Shown here: in pieces, positions 1 through 8,975 of the stretch | Layout of the letters: each line of letters opens with the position of its first letter | Position numbering within the stretch: the first letter of the stretch is position 1 | NCBI GenBank assembly: GCA_963667575.2 | Contig: CAXXHY010000042.1 | Coordinates: 1 to 64,000, forward strand | DNA length: 64,000 bases | From: G963665495 sp963667575 | GTDB taxonomy: Bacteria > Desulfobacterota > Desulfovibrionia > Desulfovibrionales > Desulfovibrionaceae | Direction of reading: 5' to 3' | Position numbers and translations under genes: made by a program | Notes under the pieces: generated by a model | What the model was told of the DNA's origin: nothing | The model's input: the letters and a program-made list of their open reading frames with translations, nothing else | Database searches by the model: none

Positions 1-1970
1 TAGTAATCCGAAGTAAAGAGATTGGCATTGCCCGTCTGCCAGGGGTTGGACGGCTCGCTGATGATCACGTCGTATGATTTGGGCATGGCCATGAGCCAGG
101 TCCGGGCATCCAGTTCGTACAGGTTCAGGTTGTCGTGTTCCAGCGGGCGGTTGTTGACCGGATCGAAAAAATGCGATGCTTCAATCACCGTGGGAGAAAT
201 TTCAATGCAATCCACATCTTGCAGGGGAAACCACAGGGCGCTGCCCGCGGTCATACCCGTGGCCAGGCCGACCACCATGGCTGTTTGCGGGTCCTGTTGA
301 TACAGCAGCGGGAGCACGCCGCAGAGTACCTGCGTAAACGAGTCGATCCCGGAACTGCCGTCCGCCTTGCCATTGATACGCAGTAGCCGGACTCCGTCCT
401 TGTTCTGGGTCACGGCCACCGTGGCCGCATGTCCTTCCTTGTAAAACAGGGTTTCTATCCCCTTGTTCAGTTCCTCCAGGTCCGGGCTATCGCTTTTCTG
501 CAACTGGTCGCTGAGTTTCGCGGTGTCGCGGTACACGCCCATGTTCAGCACAAAGGTATTCCAGGAAGGCAGAAGCAGCGGCAGAAGCAGGGCGCAACAC
601 AGAACGCCCGCGGCAGGAAGCAGGCGCGCAGGGCGGATTCCCTGGCCTGTCATGACGAATACCACCGCGCCCACGATCATGCAGGCGGCTCCGCCCAGCT
701 GCAGGGAGTGCTCTATCCCGATGAACGGCACCAGGATGAATCCCGTGAGTACGGATCCCAGGATGCCGCCGATTGTGTTGTAGGCGTACACGTCGCCCAC
801 TGTCCGTCCCACTGTGCGGTTCCGGCGGGACATGGCGATTTTCGAGACCAGGGGAAAGAGCGCGCCGCTCATCAGTGTGGTGGGGAACATCACCGCGAAG
901 CACATGGCGAACTGCATGAAAATGATTCCCGACCAGGTGGTTGTCTGCGGATCGTACCAGCGTACGGCCAGATCCGGGAGATTGCCTATGAGCGGGGTGG
1001 TCAGCAGGGAGAACAATCCCATCAGCACCACGAAAATGCAGAAAACACCTACAGGATGTTTGAATCTGTCCACAAGGCGCGAGACGATCATGCTGCCCAG
1101 TGCGAGGCCCAGCAGAAAGGTGGTGAGCATGGTGGCAAAGGAATACACGGACGAGCCAAAGACCAGAATCAGCGAGCGGGTCCAGGCCACTTCAAAGACC
1201 AGGGCCATGAATCCGGTGCAGGCAAAGCCCCAGACGACCCATGCAGCCTGTCTGCCGGACAGAGAAGCGTCCTGCTGGGGAATGGTTCCCAGTGGCCGCG
1301 TTTCGGAAACGATCAGCGGGGCGGGAGCTGTTTCGTTGCGGGCAAGGGCCAGAACCAGAAGGCCGATGGCGATATTGGCCCCGGCAGCGGCCCAGATGGA
1401 CACATGCAGCCCCAGGGCGGGAATAAGTACGAAAGCCCCGAGAAAACAGCCTGTTGCGGCTCCTATGGTATTGATGAAATACAGCCAGCCCACATATTTG
1501 CCGATGCTCTGCGGGGTTCTGGTGAGATGCTGGCTGAGCAGAGGCAAGGTGCCGCCCATTAGGGTGGTGGGAACAATCAGTACGAGCAGGGACAGCAGGA
1601 TTCTGAAACAGTTCAGTATCAGCGGCTTGTCGAGAATCAAAGGAAAGACGGAAGAATGCACTATGTCGACAAAGGACAGAACAAACAGAAAAAGCAGCGC
1701 GTAAACGCCTATGAGCAACTCCAGCACGGCATATGTCCGCAACAGCCGTTTGATCCTGGTGATTATTTTTCCGCACAGATAACTGCCCACGGCAAGTCCG
1801 AGCATATAGACGCCGATGACAGTGGAAACCGCGTATGTTGTACTGCCGAAAATCAAATACAACATGCGGCTCCAGACGACTTCATAAATTAGACCGCAGA
1901 GGCCGGAAAAAAAGAATACAGCAACCAACAGTGAAAAAATGAGTGAAAAATGCTTTTGCGACGAAGGCAT
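1..1970 (-). CDS. Membrane-fused spermidine-synthase-like protein (partial, C-terminus off window)
   Basis: The gene enters from the left edge and starts at the ATG whose complement ends at 1970. About 656 residues are visible, with no stop codon. Residues 1 to about 450 are a string of hydrophobic helices (two similar halves, each opening with a Gly-Leu-rich first helix and an E-V-x-W motif), as in the MFS-like membrane domain fused to polyamine synthases. The end of the visible part has a Rossmann methyltransferase-type fold: VVGLATGMTAGSAL glycine loop, then DCIEISP with an acidic ribose-binding residue, then DVIISEPSNPW, typical of spermidine synthase (SpeE) folds. Family knowledge: these fused proteins are often annotated as spermidine synthase, but the substrate is rarely known. 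Function as an aminopropyltransferase is inference. Confidence 0.85.
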   Translation of the reverse strand, partial: MPSSQKHFSLIFSLLVAVFFFSGLCGLIYEVVWSRMLYLIFGSTTYAVSTVIGVYMLGLAVGSYLCGKIITRIKRLLRTYAVLELLIGVYALLFLFVLSFVDIVHSSVFPLILDKPLILNCFRILLSLLVLIVPTTLMGGTLPLLSQHLTRTPQSIGKYVGWLYFINTIGAATGCFLGAFVLIPALGLHVSIWAAAGANIAIGLLVLALARNETAPAPLIVSETRPLGTIPQQDASLSGRQAAWVVWGFACTGFMALVFEVAWTRSLILVFGSSVYSFATMLTTFLLGLALGSMIVSRLVDRFKHPVGVFCIFVVLMGLFSLLTTPLIGNLPDLAVRWYDPQTTTWSGIIFMQFAMCFAVMFPTTLMSGALFPLVSKIAMSRRNRTVGRTVGDVYAYNTIGGILGSVLTGFILVPFIGIEHSLQLGGAACMIVGAVVFVMTGQGIRPARLLPAAGVLCCALLLPLLLPSWNTFVLNMGVYRDTAKLSDQLQKSDSPDLEELNKGIETLFYKEGHAATVAVTQNKDGVRLLRINGKADGSSGIDSFTQVLCGVLPLLYQQDPQTAMVVGLATGMTAGSALWFPLQDVDCIEISPTVIEASHFFDPVNNRPLEHDNLNLYELDARTWLMAMPKSYDVIISEPSNPWQTGNANLFTSDY

Positions 1971-2461
1971 TTGATCTCCGGCATGGGAATAGAATGTTAC
2001 GGAAAAAGCATAAGCGGAGTTGCGTAGGCTGATGATAAAAGCAATCTAAAATAATTTCGTTGCCAATTTGTCATATAATAGGGTAAAAAAAAAATTCCAG
2101 AAATGCAATGAGCCATATCGGGGGGTGGTTTCATTTTTTGGGTATTCTATTTTTTTACAATAACTCAAAAATTAAAATAGGTTATCTCTCAGATTTCAGA
2201 CAGCACAGGCGGGATCAGGGGGTCGGGACACGGTGCAACGCCGCTCAGCTCTTTGTTCCGCCATGGTTTGCACAGGGTTTGGAATGATTGTCGTCCAGAG
2301 AATGCCCTATTTGTGTTGCTGAAGCAAAAACACGCGAATCAGGCGTCTGAAACAGTACGTTGGCCGGAATGGCGGCGATTGCGGGCGCTGATATAATATT
2401 CGCCGTGCAGGTTCACGCTCGGGATCAACAGCCAGTATCGACTTTGCCAAAGGAGGGGGCT
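1971..2461. other. AT-rich intergenic region, divergent promoters
   Basis: This 490-bp spacer separates the divergent speE-like and diguanylate cyclase genes. The first 200 bases are very AT-rich and include a TATAAT at about 2074 (TCATATAATAGG). I found no -35 at a convincing distance. The right half is GC-normal but has no credible ORF. Both promoters probably lie here. Confidence 0.4.
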
Positions 2462-4930
2462 GTGAATGTCGTAAAAGGATCGGCTGCATCGGACGCGTCC
2501 AAGAAAACCTCTCAGAAAAGCAAATCATCCAACGGATGGCGTACGCTCCTGATGCGCTATCTCAATCCGCATCAGTGGTCCCTGAGGACGCGATTCCTGT
2601 ATTTTACCGGCGGACTGTTGCTTCTTGGAACCTTTTTTCAGGTACTTTTTCTTTCGTTTTCCATAGAATCCACCATTGACGACAGTGTAACGGACCGGTT
2701 GCAACTTTCCTCGGATCGTTTGGACAACAATCTGGACGTTATGCAGAAGCTGCTTTTTTCACAGGCAGTGGCTGTGGCGTCCATGCCGGATGTGCAGCAA
2801 TCCCTGGTGGAACAGAAACTGGACGCGCTCAAATTTTTTCTCAAACGCTATACCGACGCACAACGGTTGCAGCTGAATCTGGGAGAGCTGCGGTATGCGC
2901 TGTATTCGGCAGATGGAAAACTGCTGTTTGATACGTCCCAGTTGCTGCACGCTGAACTCGATGCTTCCAAGGACCCCATGGTCATGGCCCTGCTGCAACG
3001 ACGGGGAGCGGTAACCGGGTTGCGCATTCATACCGAGGGCCCGGTGCTGGCCGTTCTGGTGCCGGTGGAGCGCGCAGGAGCCTTTGTGGGCGGCGTACAG
3101 GTGATGTTGCCGCTGGTGCGGATTCTGAAACAGGTGGAAATGTCCCAATCCGGGGCCACGCTGGTCCTGAAAGCCGGTTATGAAGAACAATTGCAGCAGA
3201 CTCACGGGCTCGATCGCGCGGGGAACTGGATGATTCTGAGCAGCACGGACAATGCGGGCAAGGCGTCCCTGGTCCGGGCGCTGGCCTCGGGCCTGCCCCG
3301 GGGACGGATACATGACATCTTTTTCCGGCTGGTCCCATTGCGTACCTTTGAAGGAGAGACCTCCCTGGCCGTGTTGCTGACCTACGACAGCACCATGGCC
3401 CATGAAATGAAGCGCGGACGCATGTTTCAGCTCATGGCCCTGTTTTTTTCCGGCGCCTTGTTTCTCTGGCTGCTGCTGTATTACAACATCCGGCGCGTGG
3501 AAGTATTTCTGGCCAGATTGAAACGGATCATCATTGGTTCGCATTCGAGCAACTTCAACGAACGCTTTCCCAGCGACCATGTGCATTGTCTGGAGCTGAT
3601 GCATTGCCATAATGAGGAATGCCCGGTTTTCAAGGATCCCAGCCGCGTCTGCTATCTGGAAACCGGCTCGGAGGCCATATCGCCCATCTGGCGGGACACC
3701 TGCATCTTTCTCAACAAGTACGACACCTGTCAGAAGTGCCCGGTATACGCCGTACGCAAGGGCGACGAGCTCACGGAAATGGGCAACGTGGTCAACACCA
3801 TGATGCGCCTCTGGAGCCAGTTCCTCGGACGTACGGGCCATCTGCTGGCCTACGTGCTGCGCAGCCAAGAGACCAAGGACACCATGATGCCTTCCCTGGA
3901 TCAGGTCTCGGACAGGCTCGAACAGATGGCCAAGCTGACCTTTTTCAGCCACGATCTGCAGGGAACACTGGACAAGGAAGAAGTGTTCGAACAGCTGGCC
4001 TATGTGTTCGGCGGGCAGTTCGGGCTTTCGCAGTTCGTGCTTTTCGAAGTGGACGAAGAGTCCAACAGAATCGTCATCGCCCTGGATTCCGCTCAGGATA
4101 TTCCGCTCTGCAAAAGAAACGTGCTGCTCTCCACCGAGGTCTGCCGCGCGCATCGCGTGGCGGAAGACGTGGTTTCCTTTTACAATCCCATGCTGTGTCC
4201 GTATTTCAACTGCGACACCAATGCGTATGTCCGCTGCTGCCTGCCCATGGTCATGGGCGGCCAGGTCGGGGCGGTATTCAGCTTTCTGGCTCCCAAGCGC
4301 AACTGGGAAAACCTGCGTTCCCAGCAGCTTCCGGTGCTCAGAAAATATCTCGACGCCTCGGCTCCGGTGCTGAGTTCCCTCAGGCTGCTGCGCCTGTCCA
4401 AGGAGCAGTCTCTGCGCGATCCGCTCACCCATTGCCACAACCGGCGTTTTCTGGACGAGTTCCTCTCCAAATACGAACCGTTGTCCGAGCGGGAAGGCAA
4501 GAAGACCGGTTTTCTCATGGCGGATCTGGACTATTTCAAGCAGGTCAACGACGCCTACGGCCATGAAGCCGGCGACGCGGTGCTGCAGCAGATCGTCACC
4601 ACCATCAATGAAAGCATCCGGCGTTCGGATCTGCTGATTCGTTACGGAGGAGAAGAATTTCTCATTCTGCTTCAGGACATCCAGGACGGCATGGCCGAGC
4701 AGGTGGCGGAAAAAATCCGTTCCGCCGTGGAACAGCAGAATTTCGAATTGCCCGGAGGCACCAAAATCAAGAAGACCATCAGTCTGGGCGTGTCGGAATA
4801 CCCGGAAGACGGCAATACGCTCTACAAGGCCATCAAGTTTTCCGACGTGGCCCTGTACGAGGCCAAGAACCGCGGACGCAACCGGGTGGTCCGTTTCGAA
4901 CCGGAAATGTGGCAGTCCATGGAATACTGA
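2462..4930 (+). CDS. Membrane diguanylate cyclase (sensor-Cys-rich-GAF-GGDEF)
   Basis: Makes cyclic di-GMP from two GTP at the inner membrane. I prefer the GTG at 2462 because AAAGGAGGGGG lies just upstream; an ATG at 2360 is in frame but has no ribosome site. The protein is 822 aa from this start. There is a transmembrane helix near residue 60 (FLYFTGGLLLLGTFFQ), a periplasmic sensor of about 230 residues and a second helix (LFLWLLLYYNI). Next comes a HAMP-sized segment with eight clustered cysteines (including ECPVF, CQKCPVY) that resembles the 'two-CW' Cys-rich modules of Desulfovibrio signalling proteins, then a GAF-like region and a C-terminal GGDEF domain with an intact RYGGEEF active site. 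The Cys cluster may bind a metal; that is inference. A bidirectional terminator follows. Confidence 0.93.
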   Translation: MNVVKGSAASDASKKTSQKSKSSNGWRTLLMRYLNPHQWSLRTRFLYFTGGLLLLGTFFQVLFLSFSIESTIDDSVTDRLQLSSDRLDNNLDVMQKLLFSQAVAVASMPDVQQSLVEQKLDALKFFLKRYTDAQRLQLNLGELRYALYSADGKLLFDTSQLLHAELDASKDPMVMALLQRRGAVTGLRIHTEGPVLAVLVPVERAGAFVGGVQVMLPLVRILKQVEMSQSGATLVLKAGYEEQLQQTHGLDRAGNWMILSSTDNAGKASLVRALASGLPRGRIHDIFFRLVPLRTFEGETSLAVLLTYDSTMAHEMKRGRMFQLMALFFSGALFLWLLLYYNIRRVEVFLARLKRIIIGSHSSNFNERFPSDHVHCLELMHCHNEECPVFKDPSRVCYLETGSEAISPIWRDTCIFLNKYDTCQKCPVYAVRKGDELTEMGNVVNTMMRLWSQFLGRTGHLLAYVLRSQETKDTMMPSLDQVSDRLEQMAKLTFFSHDLQGTLDKEEVFEQLAYVFGGQFGLSQFVLFEVDEESNRIVIALDSAQDIPLCKRNVLLSTEVCRAHRVAEDVVSFYNPMLCPYFNCDTNAYVRCCLPMVMGGQVGAVFSFLAPKRNWENLRSQQLPVLRKYLDASAPVLSSLRLLRLSKEQSLRDPLTHCHNRRFLDEFLSKYEPLSEREGKKTGFLMADLDYFKQVNDAYGHEAGDAVLQQIVTTINESIRRSDLLIRYGGEEFLILLQDIQDGMAEQVAEKIRSAVEQQNFELPGGTKIKKTISLGVSEYPEDGNTLYKAIKFSDVALYEAKNRGRNRVVRFEPEMWQSMEY

Positions 4931-5000
4931 GTCTCTCTCTGGATGCCGTATCGGTTCCCTGTGAGCCCGGCGTCTCTGTATCTGCGCAAAAGTGCAAATG

Positions 5001-5042
5001 AAAAGGCCGGCATGGAGAATTCTCCAGCCGGCCTTTTGTTGT
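5001..5042. terminator. Bidirectional rho-independent terminator
   Basis: An 11-bp stem AAAAGGCCGGC / GCCGGCCTTTT flanks an inner GGAGAATTCTCC palindrome and has A and T tracts on its two sides. It lies between the convergent diguanylate cyclase and chemoreceptor genes and can serve both. Confidence 0.85.
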
Positions 5043-5066
5043 TGAAGCGAACTGAATGCGGAGTGA

Positions 5067-7088
5067 TCAATCGCCCTGCATGGTGCGGATGAGCGCTTCG
5101 AGTTCCGTTGCCAGATCACTCAGAATGGCCACTGCCTTGGCGGATTTCTGCATGGTCTCCGAGGTCTCCACGGAGATGCGGTTTATCTCGTCGGTGGAAT
5201 GGGTGATTTCGTCGCTGGTGGAGCTTTGCTCTTCCGCTGCCGTGGCAATGGACCGGGCCTGATCAGCCGATTTTGAAACCATGGACACGATTTCGTGCAA
5301 CGCTTCTCCCGATTTCCTGGAAAGGCGCGTACTGTCTTCCACTGCCTGGGTTGAATCATCGGCGGCGCGGACGTTTTCTTCCACACCTGCCTGGATGCCG
5401 CTGACCGCCTCGGTCACTTCCTTTGTGGCAACCATGGTCTTTTCCGCCAGTTTGCGGACTTCATCGGCAACCACGGCAAACCCGCGACCGGCCTCTCCCG
5501 CTCGGGCGGCTTCAATGGCCGCGTTCAAGGCCAGGAGGTTTGTCTGATCCGCTATGTCGTCGATGACCTGCATGATCCGGCCGATGTCTTCTGTCTTTTG
5601 AGCGAGATCCTGCATAGTGGTACGCAGGAATTCGGCTTTCCGGCGTACGCGTTCGATGGATTCCACGGCTTCTTCCACGACTTTGGCGCCGGAAAGGGCC
5701 CTGTTCTGGGTGGAGTCCGCCAGTTCCGCCGAATCAGAAGCATTGCGGGCCACCTCGATAACAGAGGCATTCATCTCCTCCATGGCCGTGGCCATTTGCG
5801 ACGTACGGTCGAGCTGGATCCGGGCTCCCTGGTTCGCTTGCTTCACCTGGGAAGAGAGGTCGTTGGACGATGCGGAAAGGCGTCCGGCAATATCTTTAGC
5901 CTGGGCCGCGGCATCTACAAGGCTGGCATGCTGTTTTTCCACCTGGCGCTGTTTTTCGACTATTTCAGTAATATCGTTCCAGAATGTGATGGCACCGATC
6001 AGCTTGCTGTCCAGATCATAGAAAGGTGTTGTTATGACAACAACATGCAGCAATTTGCCTGAAGACGTTGTGTATTCGATCTGCGCGGTCTTGCGCGTAT
6101 GTTCGTCAAAAGCCTGCTGCGAGAGGAGCACCCGTCCGGGATCATTGTAGAAGAATTCACCGGCCGATATGCCGAAATACTCTTCCGGAGGTTTGGTGCG
6201 CTCCAGAAGTTCGCAGATGTACTGGTTGCACCACAGCAATGAAGCATCCGGTCCGATCAGCCCGCACGGGGTGGGAATACCGTTGAGCACCCCCTGGGCA
6301 AAACCCAGTTTGGCCTTGATCTCACCGACCATTGTGCCCAGGTTGTCCCCGAGCTGACTCAGCTCATCCGTGCCGGGCACATTGAAGCTCTGGTCGTAGT
6401 CTCCGGCGATCACGCCGTCGCTGGCCCCCGCGATTTTTGTGATGCGGCTGATGATCTCCTTGCGCATGAAAAAGATCATGCCCCCCAGCAGCACCAGCAG
6501 TCCGAGAATCGAATAGTAGACGGTATTGCGGATCTCTTCATCCACTATGGCGACCGGGCCGGAGATGTCTTCCACCACCACCATGGTTCCCAGAATCGGT
6601 TCGGAACCGGCATGACAATGATGACAGTTCGGTTCGTTGGGCACGCTCATCACCTCGACGAACAGATCACGTCCGGCGCTTTCGGAAACTATGCCCTTGC
6701 GGATATCGGCTTTGAGACTGTCCTTTACCAGGCCGGTGATATCTTCACCGTAGCGGCCGGCAAAATCCTTGCGGATCGCATCCGGTTTTGTGGCGTAGGT
6801 AATGTTTCCTTCAAAATCCGTAATGTAGATTTCAGTGGTGGTCATTTCCTTGGCCAGTGATTCGAATTCCTCTGTGGTGCCTTTGTTGTCCCCTTTGATC
6901 ATGGGTTTTCGGATGCTGCGTATCAACAGACTGGATTGTCGCCCGAGAGAACTGCGCAGCTGATCTATGAGACCATCCTCGAGATGTTTTGCCTGAAGAA
7001 AAGCCAGGATGGCCAGCACGACAACGGTAATGACGAAAATCAGTGTGATGACCTTCAGATTCAAAGAACTGCGAATAACTTTGAGCAT
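5067..7088 (-). CDS. Methyl-accepting chemotaxis protein with periplasmic c-type heme site (DcrA-like)
   Basis: A 673-aa chemoreceptor. Residues 12-33 are the first membrane helix. A periplasmic domain follows with a single CHHCH heme-c motif at residues 155-159, then a second helix near 191-206 and a HAMP region. A PAS domain (about 270-390) contains two conspicuous Cys residues. The C-terminal signalling domain has the conserved hairpin AIEAARAGEAGRGFAVVADE. Family knowledge: D. vulgaris DcrA is a heme-c chemoreceptor proposed to sense oxygen or redox. The start is supported by AGGAGGTCAGC before ATG. It lies 9 bp downstream of a tetraheme cytochrome gene, so the two are co-transcribed. The same gene pair recurs at 29.4-31.9 kb with the heme motif at the same residue numbers. 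Confidence 0.95.
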   Translation of the reverse strand: MLKVIRSSLNLKVITLIFVITVVVLAILAFLQAKHLEDGLIDQLRSSLGRQSSLLIRSIRKPMIKGDNKGTTEEFESLAKEMTTTEIYITDFEGNITYATKPDAIRKDFAGRYGEDITGLVKDSLKADIRKGIVSESAGRDLFVEVMSVPNEPNCHHCHAGSEPILGTMVVVEDISGPVAIVDEEIRNTVYYSILGLLVLLGGMIFFMRKEIISRITKIAGASDGVIAGDYDQSFNVPGTDELSQLGDNLGTMVGEIKAKLGFAQGVLNGIPTPCGLIGPDASLLWCNQYICELLERTKPPEEYFGISAGEFFYNDPGRVLLSQQAFDEHTRKTAQIEYTTSSGKLLHVVVITTPFYDLDSKLIGAITFWNDITEIVEKQRQVEKQHASLVDAAAQAKDIAGRLSASSNDLSSQVKQANQGARIQLDRTSQMATAMEEMNASVIEVARNASDSAELADSTQNRALSGAKVVEEAVESIERVRRKAEFLRTTMQDLAQKTEDIGRIMQVIDDIADQTNLLALNAAIEAARAGEAGRGFAVVADEVRKLAEKTMVATKEVTEAVSGIQAGVEENVRAADDSTQAVEDSTRLSRKSGEALHEIVSMVSKSADQARSIATAAEEQSSTSDEITHSTDEINRISVETSETMQKSAKAVAILSDLATELEALIRTMQGD

Positions 7089-7097
7089 GCTGACCTC

Positions 7098-7571
7098 CTA
7101 ATGGGCGCCGCTGTAGCGCAGGGGATTGAAATCGAATTCGCCCACCCGTTCTTTGTTGTGACAGGTCAGACAGTGCTCTTCTGTGGGAAGTCGCAGGATG
7201 CGTTCGGGATCTCCCGACTCCGCGTGCTCCGACCCCGGACCGTGGCAGGTTTCGCACCCTACGTCGGCCAGTGCAGGAGTGGATTCAATGCTTACGAACC
7301 CTCCAGGCTGCCCATGGCCTGTGGTGTGGCATTCGTAGCATTGCTCCAGTTCCTTGGGTTTGAGATTCGAGCGCATGATCTCGATGCTTTTCCAGGATTG
7401 CGCCTTTTTCGAATACTTCTTGAAATTGTCGTACTGTTCCTGGTGGCATTCCTTGCAGGACTCAGTGCCGATGAAATGTTTTTGTCCCTGGCTGCTGGCA
7501 AAGCTTGCCGGACCGGCAACCATGCACAATGCCGCAATAATGATGCTTAACGGATAAAACCGCAACGACAT
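7098..7571 (-). CDS. Periplasmic tetraheme cytochrome c (cytochrome c554-like)
   Basis: A 157-aa exported protein. The start at 7571 has AAGGGAGGGAAT upstream; an in-frame ATG 10 codons earlier lacks a site. A signal peptide (hydrophobic to about residue 23, then SFASS) precedes four heme-c motifs: CKECH, CYECH, CETCH and CLTCH. The spacing and the residues around the first motif resemble the cytochrome c554 / c-prime family. It ends 9 bp before the heme chemoreceptor, which suggests that it passes electrons or a redox signal to that receptor's periplasmic heme (inference). The paralogue at 29382 is the same length once a one-base error there is corrected. Confidence 0.93.
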   Translation of the reverse strand: MSLRFYPLSIIIAALCMVAGPASFASSQGQKHFIGTESCKECHQEQYDNFKKYSKKAQSWKSIEIMRSNLKPKELEQCYECHTTGHGQPGGFVSIESTPALADVGCETCHGPGSEHAESGDPERILRLPTEEHCLTCHNKERVGEFDFNPLRYSGAH

Positions 7572-7916
7572 ATTCCCTCCCTTGAAAATTGCAAAAAACA
7601 TGTCATGTAGTATATGAATTGTATATTTTTATAATACAGAAATTGATTCAGTCTGTTCCAGCAAGCTTTTTGAGTTCAATTAGCAGGCAGTACAAAGGAA
7701 TTTTCTTGAATCACTACATGATGTCTGAAACGATGAGCGGGATTATAACATTACAGTAAGAAATATAAAGTGAAAAATGTAAATGAATGCATGCTGACTG
7801 GAGATACAGCGCACATCTTTTTGGGGCGGAGTCCGGGTCAGGTGTTGTCACGGGCACAGCCTTGCCTGAGTCCGGGCTCTCTTGTTATGATGGAAAGATA
7901 GTGAAGGAGGAACAAC
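7572..7916. other. AT-rich divergent intergenic region
   Basis: A 345-bp spacer between the cytochrome/chemoreceptor operon (leftward) and the HsdR_N-like gene (rightward). It is AT-rich near the cytochrome side (TATATTTTTATAATACAG around 7620-7640 could hold a leftward -10). I see no ORF or clear operator. Confidence 0.35.
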
Positions 7917-8501
7917 ATGCATGACGTCAGCCTAGGCCAGACTATTCGCGACTATCTTACCGGCGAAGAAATTGACCAGACAACGTACGAGGATTTGCGC
8001 CAGGCCATGGCTCGGCTGCTGGTGGAGGAGAAAGGCTACCCGCGGGAGCAACTGCGCCCGCGCGAGGCCGTATGCTTTCCTGTGGACGGCAAGAACTACA
8101 CCCGGCTGGTGGATCTGGCCGCTTACGACGCTTCTGGAAAACCCTTGCTGTTGCTGCTGTTCTGTCCGGGGGTGGTCAGCACCTACCAGCGCGAGGCCCT
8201 GGCTGCGGCGCGCCTTTTCCCGGACGGTCCGGCTCCGTTGATGGTGGTCACGGACAGCAAGGAGGCCATGCTTCTGGACGTGGCCAGCGGCGAGTGCCTG
8301 GGAGAGGGGTTGCAGGCCATTCCCACCTGGGAACAGCTGCCGGAAAAAGCCGCTTCCGTGGCTGAAATGGACTTTTCGGACGCACGAAAAGACGCGGAAC
8401 GGCGTATTCTGTACGCCTACAGCGAATCGCTTTACGACTGCTGCGGCGGCGCGGCCTGCGCGGTTGCGGCCAAAGGCGGCCGCTGGGGCAAAGAAGAGTA
8501 G
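7917..8501 (+). CDS. HsdR N-terminal-domain-like protein, nuclease-fold
   Basis: A 194-aa protein with a good ribosome site (GAAGGAGGAACAAC before ATG). The sequence follows the stand-alone 'type I restriction enzyme R protein N-terminus' family: an N-terminal helix with EDLRQAMARLLVEEKGYP, then RPREAV and a DLAAYD strand, with later strands LLLLLFCPG and PLMVVTD. In the family such proteins stand alone, without helicase or specificity subunits, and none are encoded nearby, so a restriction role is unlikely. The function is unknown. The C-terminus has an odd CCGGAACAV stretch. Confidence 0.75.
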   Translation: MHDVSLGQTIRDYLTGEEIDQTTYEDLRQAMARLLVEEKGYPREQLRPREAVCFPVDGKNYTRLVDLAAYDASGKPLLLLLFCPGVVSTYQREALAAARLFPDGPAPLMVVTDSKEAMLLDVASGECLGEGLQAIPTWEQLPEKAASVAEMDFSDARKDAERRILYAYSESLYDCCGGAACAVAAKGGRWGKEE

Positions 8502-8520
8502 GCAGTTTTCCCGAAAAGGG

Positions 8521-8787
8521 CTATTTCTTGTCGTCCTTCGAACCCTGCAACACGGCTTCGGCCACCTGCAGGTCGTAGAGCTTCAAGGGGTCCGGCTTGT
8601 CCTTGCCGTACAATGCGGCTGCCTGGCGTATGGCTTCCATGGGAATCCACTTGTGCCTGTCCCAAATCAGATCATCCTCGCTGTTCCAAAGACGGAATTC
8701 TATCTGACCGGCTTCTTTCCGGACGTACATTCGGATTTTTTTGTCCGTGGGAATGGGGTAATAGTAGTATCCGCGATCATCCTGCAT
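8521..8787 (-). CDS. Conserved small hypothetical protein
   Basis: An 88-aa protein from the ATG at 8787 (AAGGAAAAGTGCA upstream); longer in-frame starts lack a ribosome site. It begins MQDDRGYYYYPIPTDKKIR, and FRLWN and a W-x-P segment (HKWIPMEAI) follow. I believe similar short proteins occur in other Desulfovibrio, but I cannot name a function. It is convergent with the HsdR_N-like gene, with a 19-bp gap. Confidence 0.65.
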   Translation of the reverse strand: MQDDRGYYYYPIPTDKKIRMYVRKEAGQIEFRLWNSEDDLIWDRHKWIPMEAIRQAAALYGKDKPDPLKLYDLQVAEAVLQGSKDDKK

Positions 8788-8975
8788 TGCACTTTTCCTT
8801 GCGTATAAAAGGTATTGCCGTTCTTTTGAGGCGCTTACGAAGAAAACAGGTACGGCTTTTGCCCCCTGCGTTCCGAACCGGGCGAAAGTAGCCCAGCTTA
8901 CGGCAAAATGCAAAGCCGTATCCTTTCCTGCAAAAGGCGCTTTTCTTCCCCCATGAAATGCTGCACAACAGGTCC

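Noticed and set aside
2759..5119. A 786-codon minus-strand open frame opposite the diguanylate cyclase
   Set aside because: It is the reverse shadow of a gene with clear GGDEF motifs. Its His/Gln/Arg-rich composition shows no domain and it crosses the terminator.
7917..8501. A restriction-modification system suggested by the HsdR_N-like protein
   Set aside because: No helicase, specificity or methylase gene nearby. This family commonly occurs alone.
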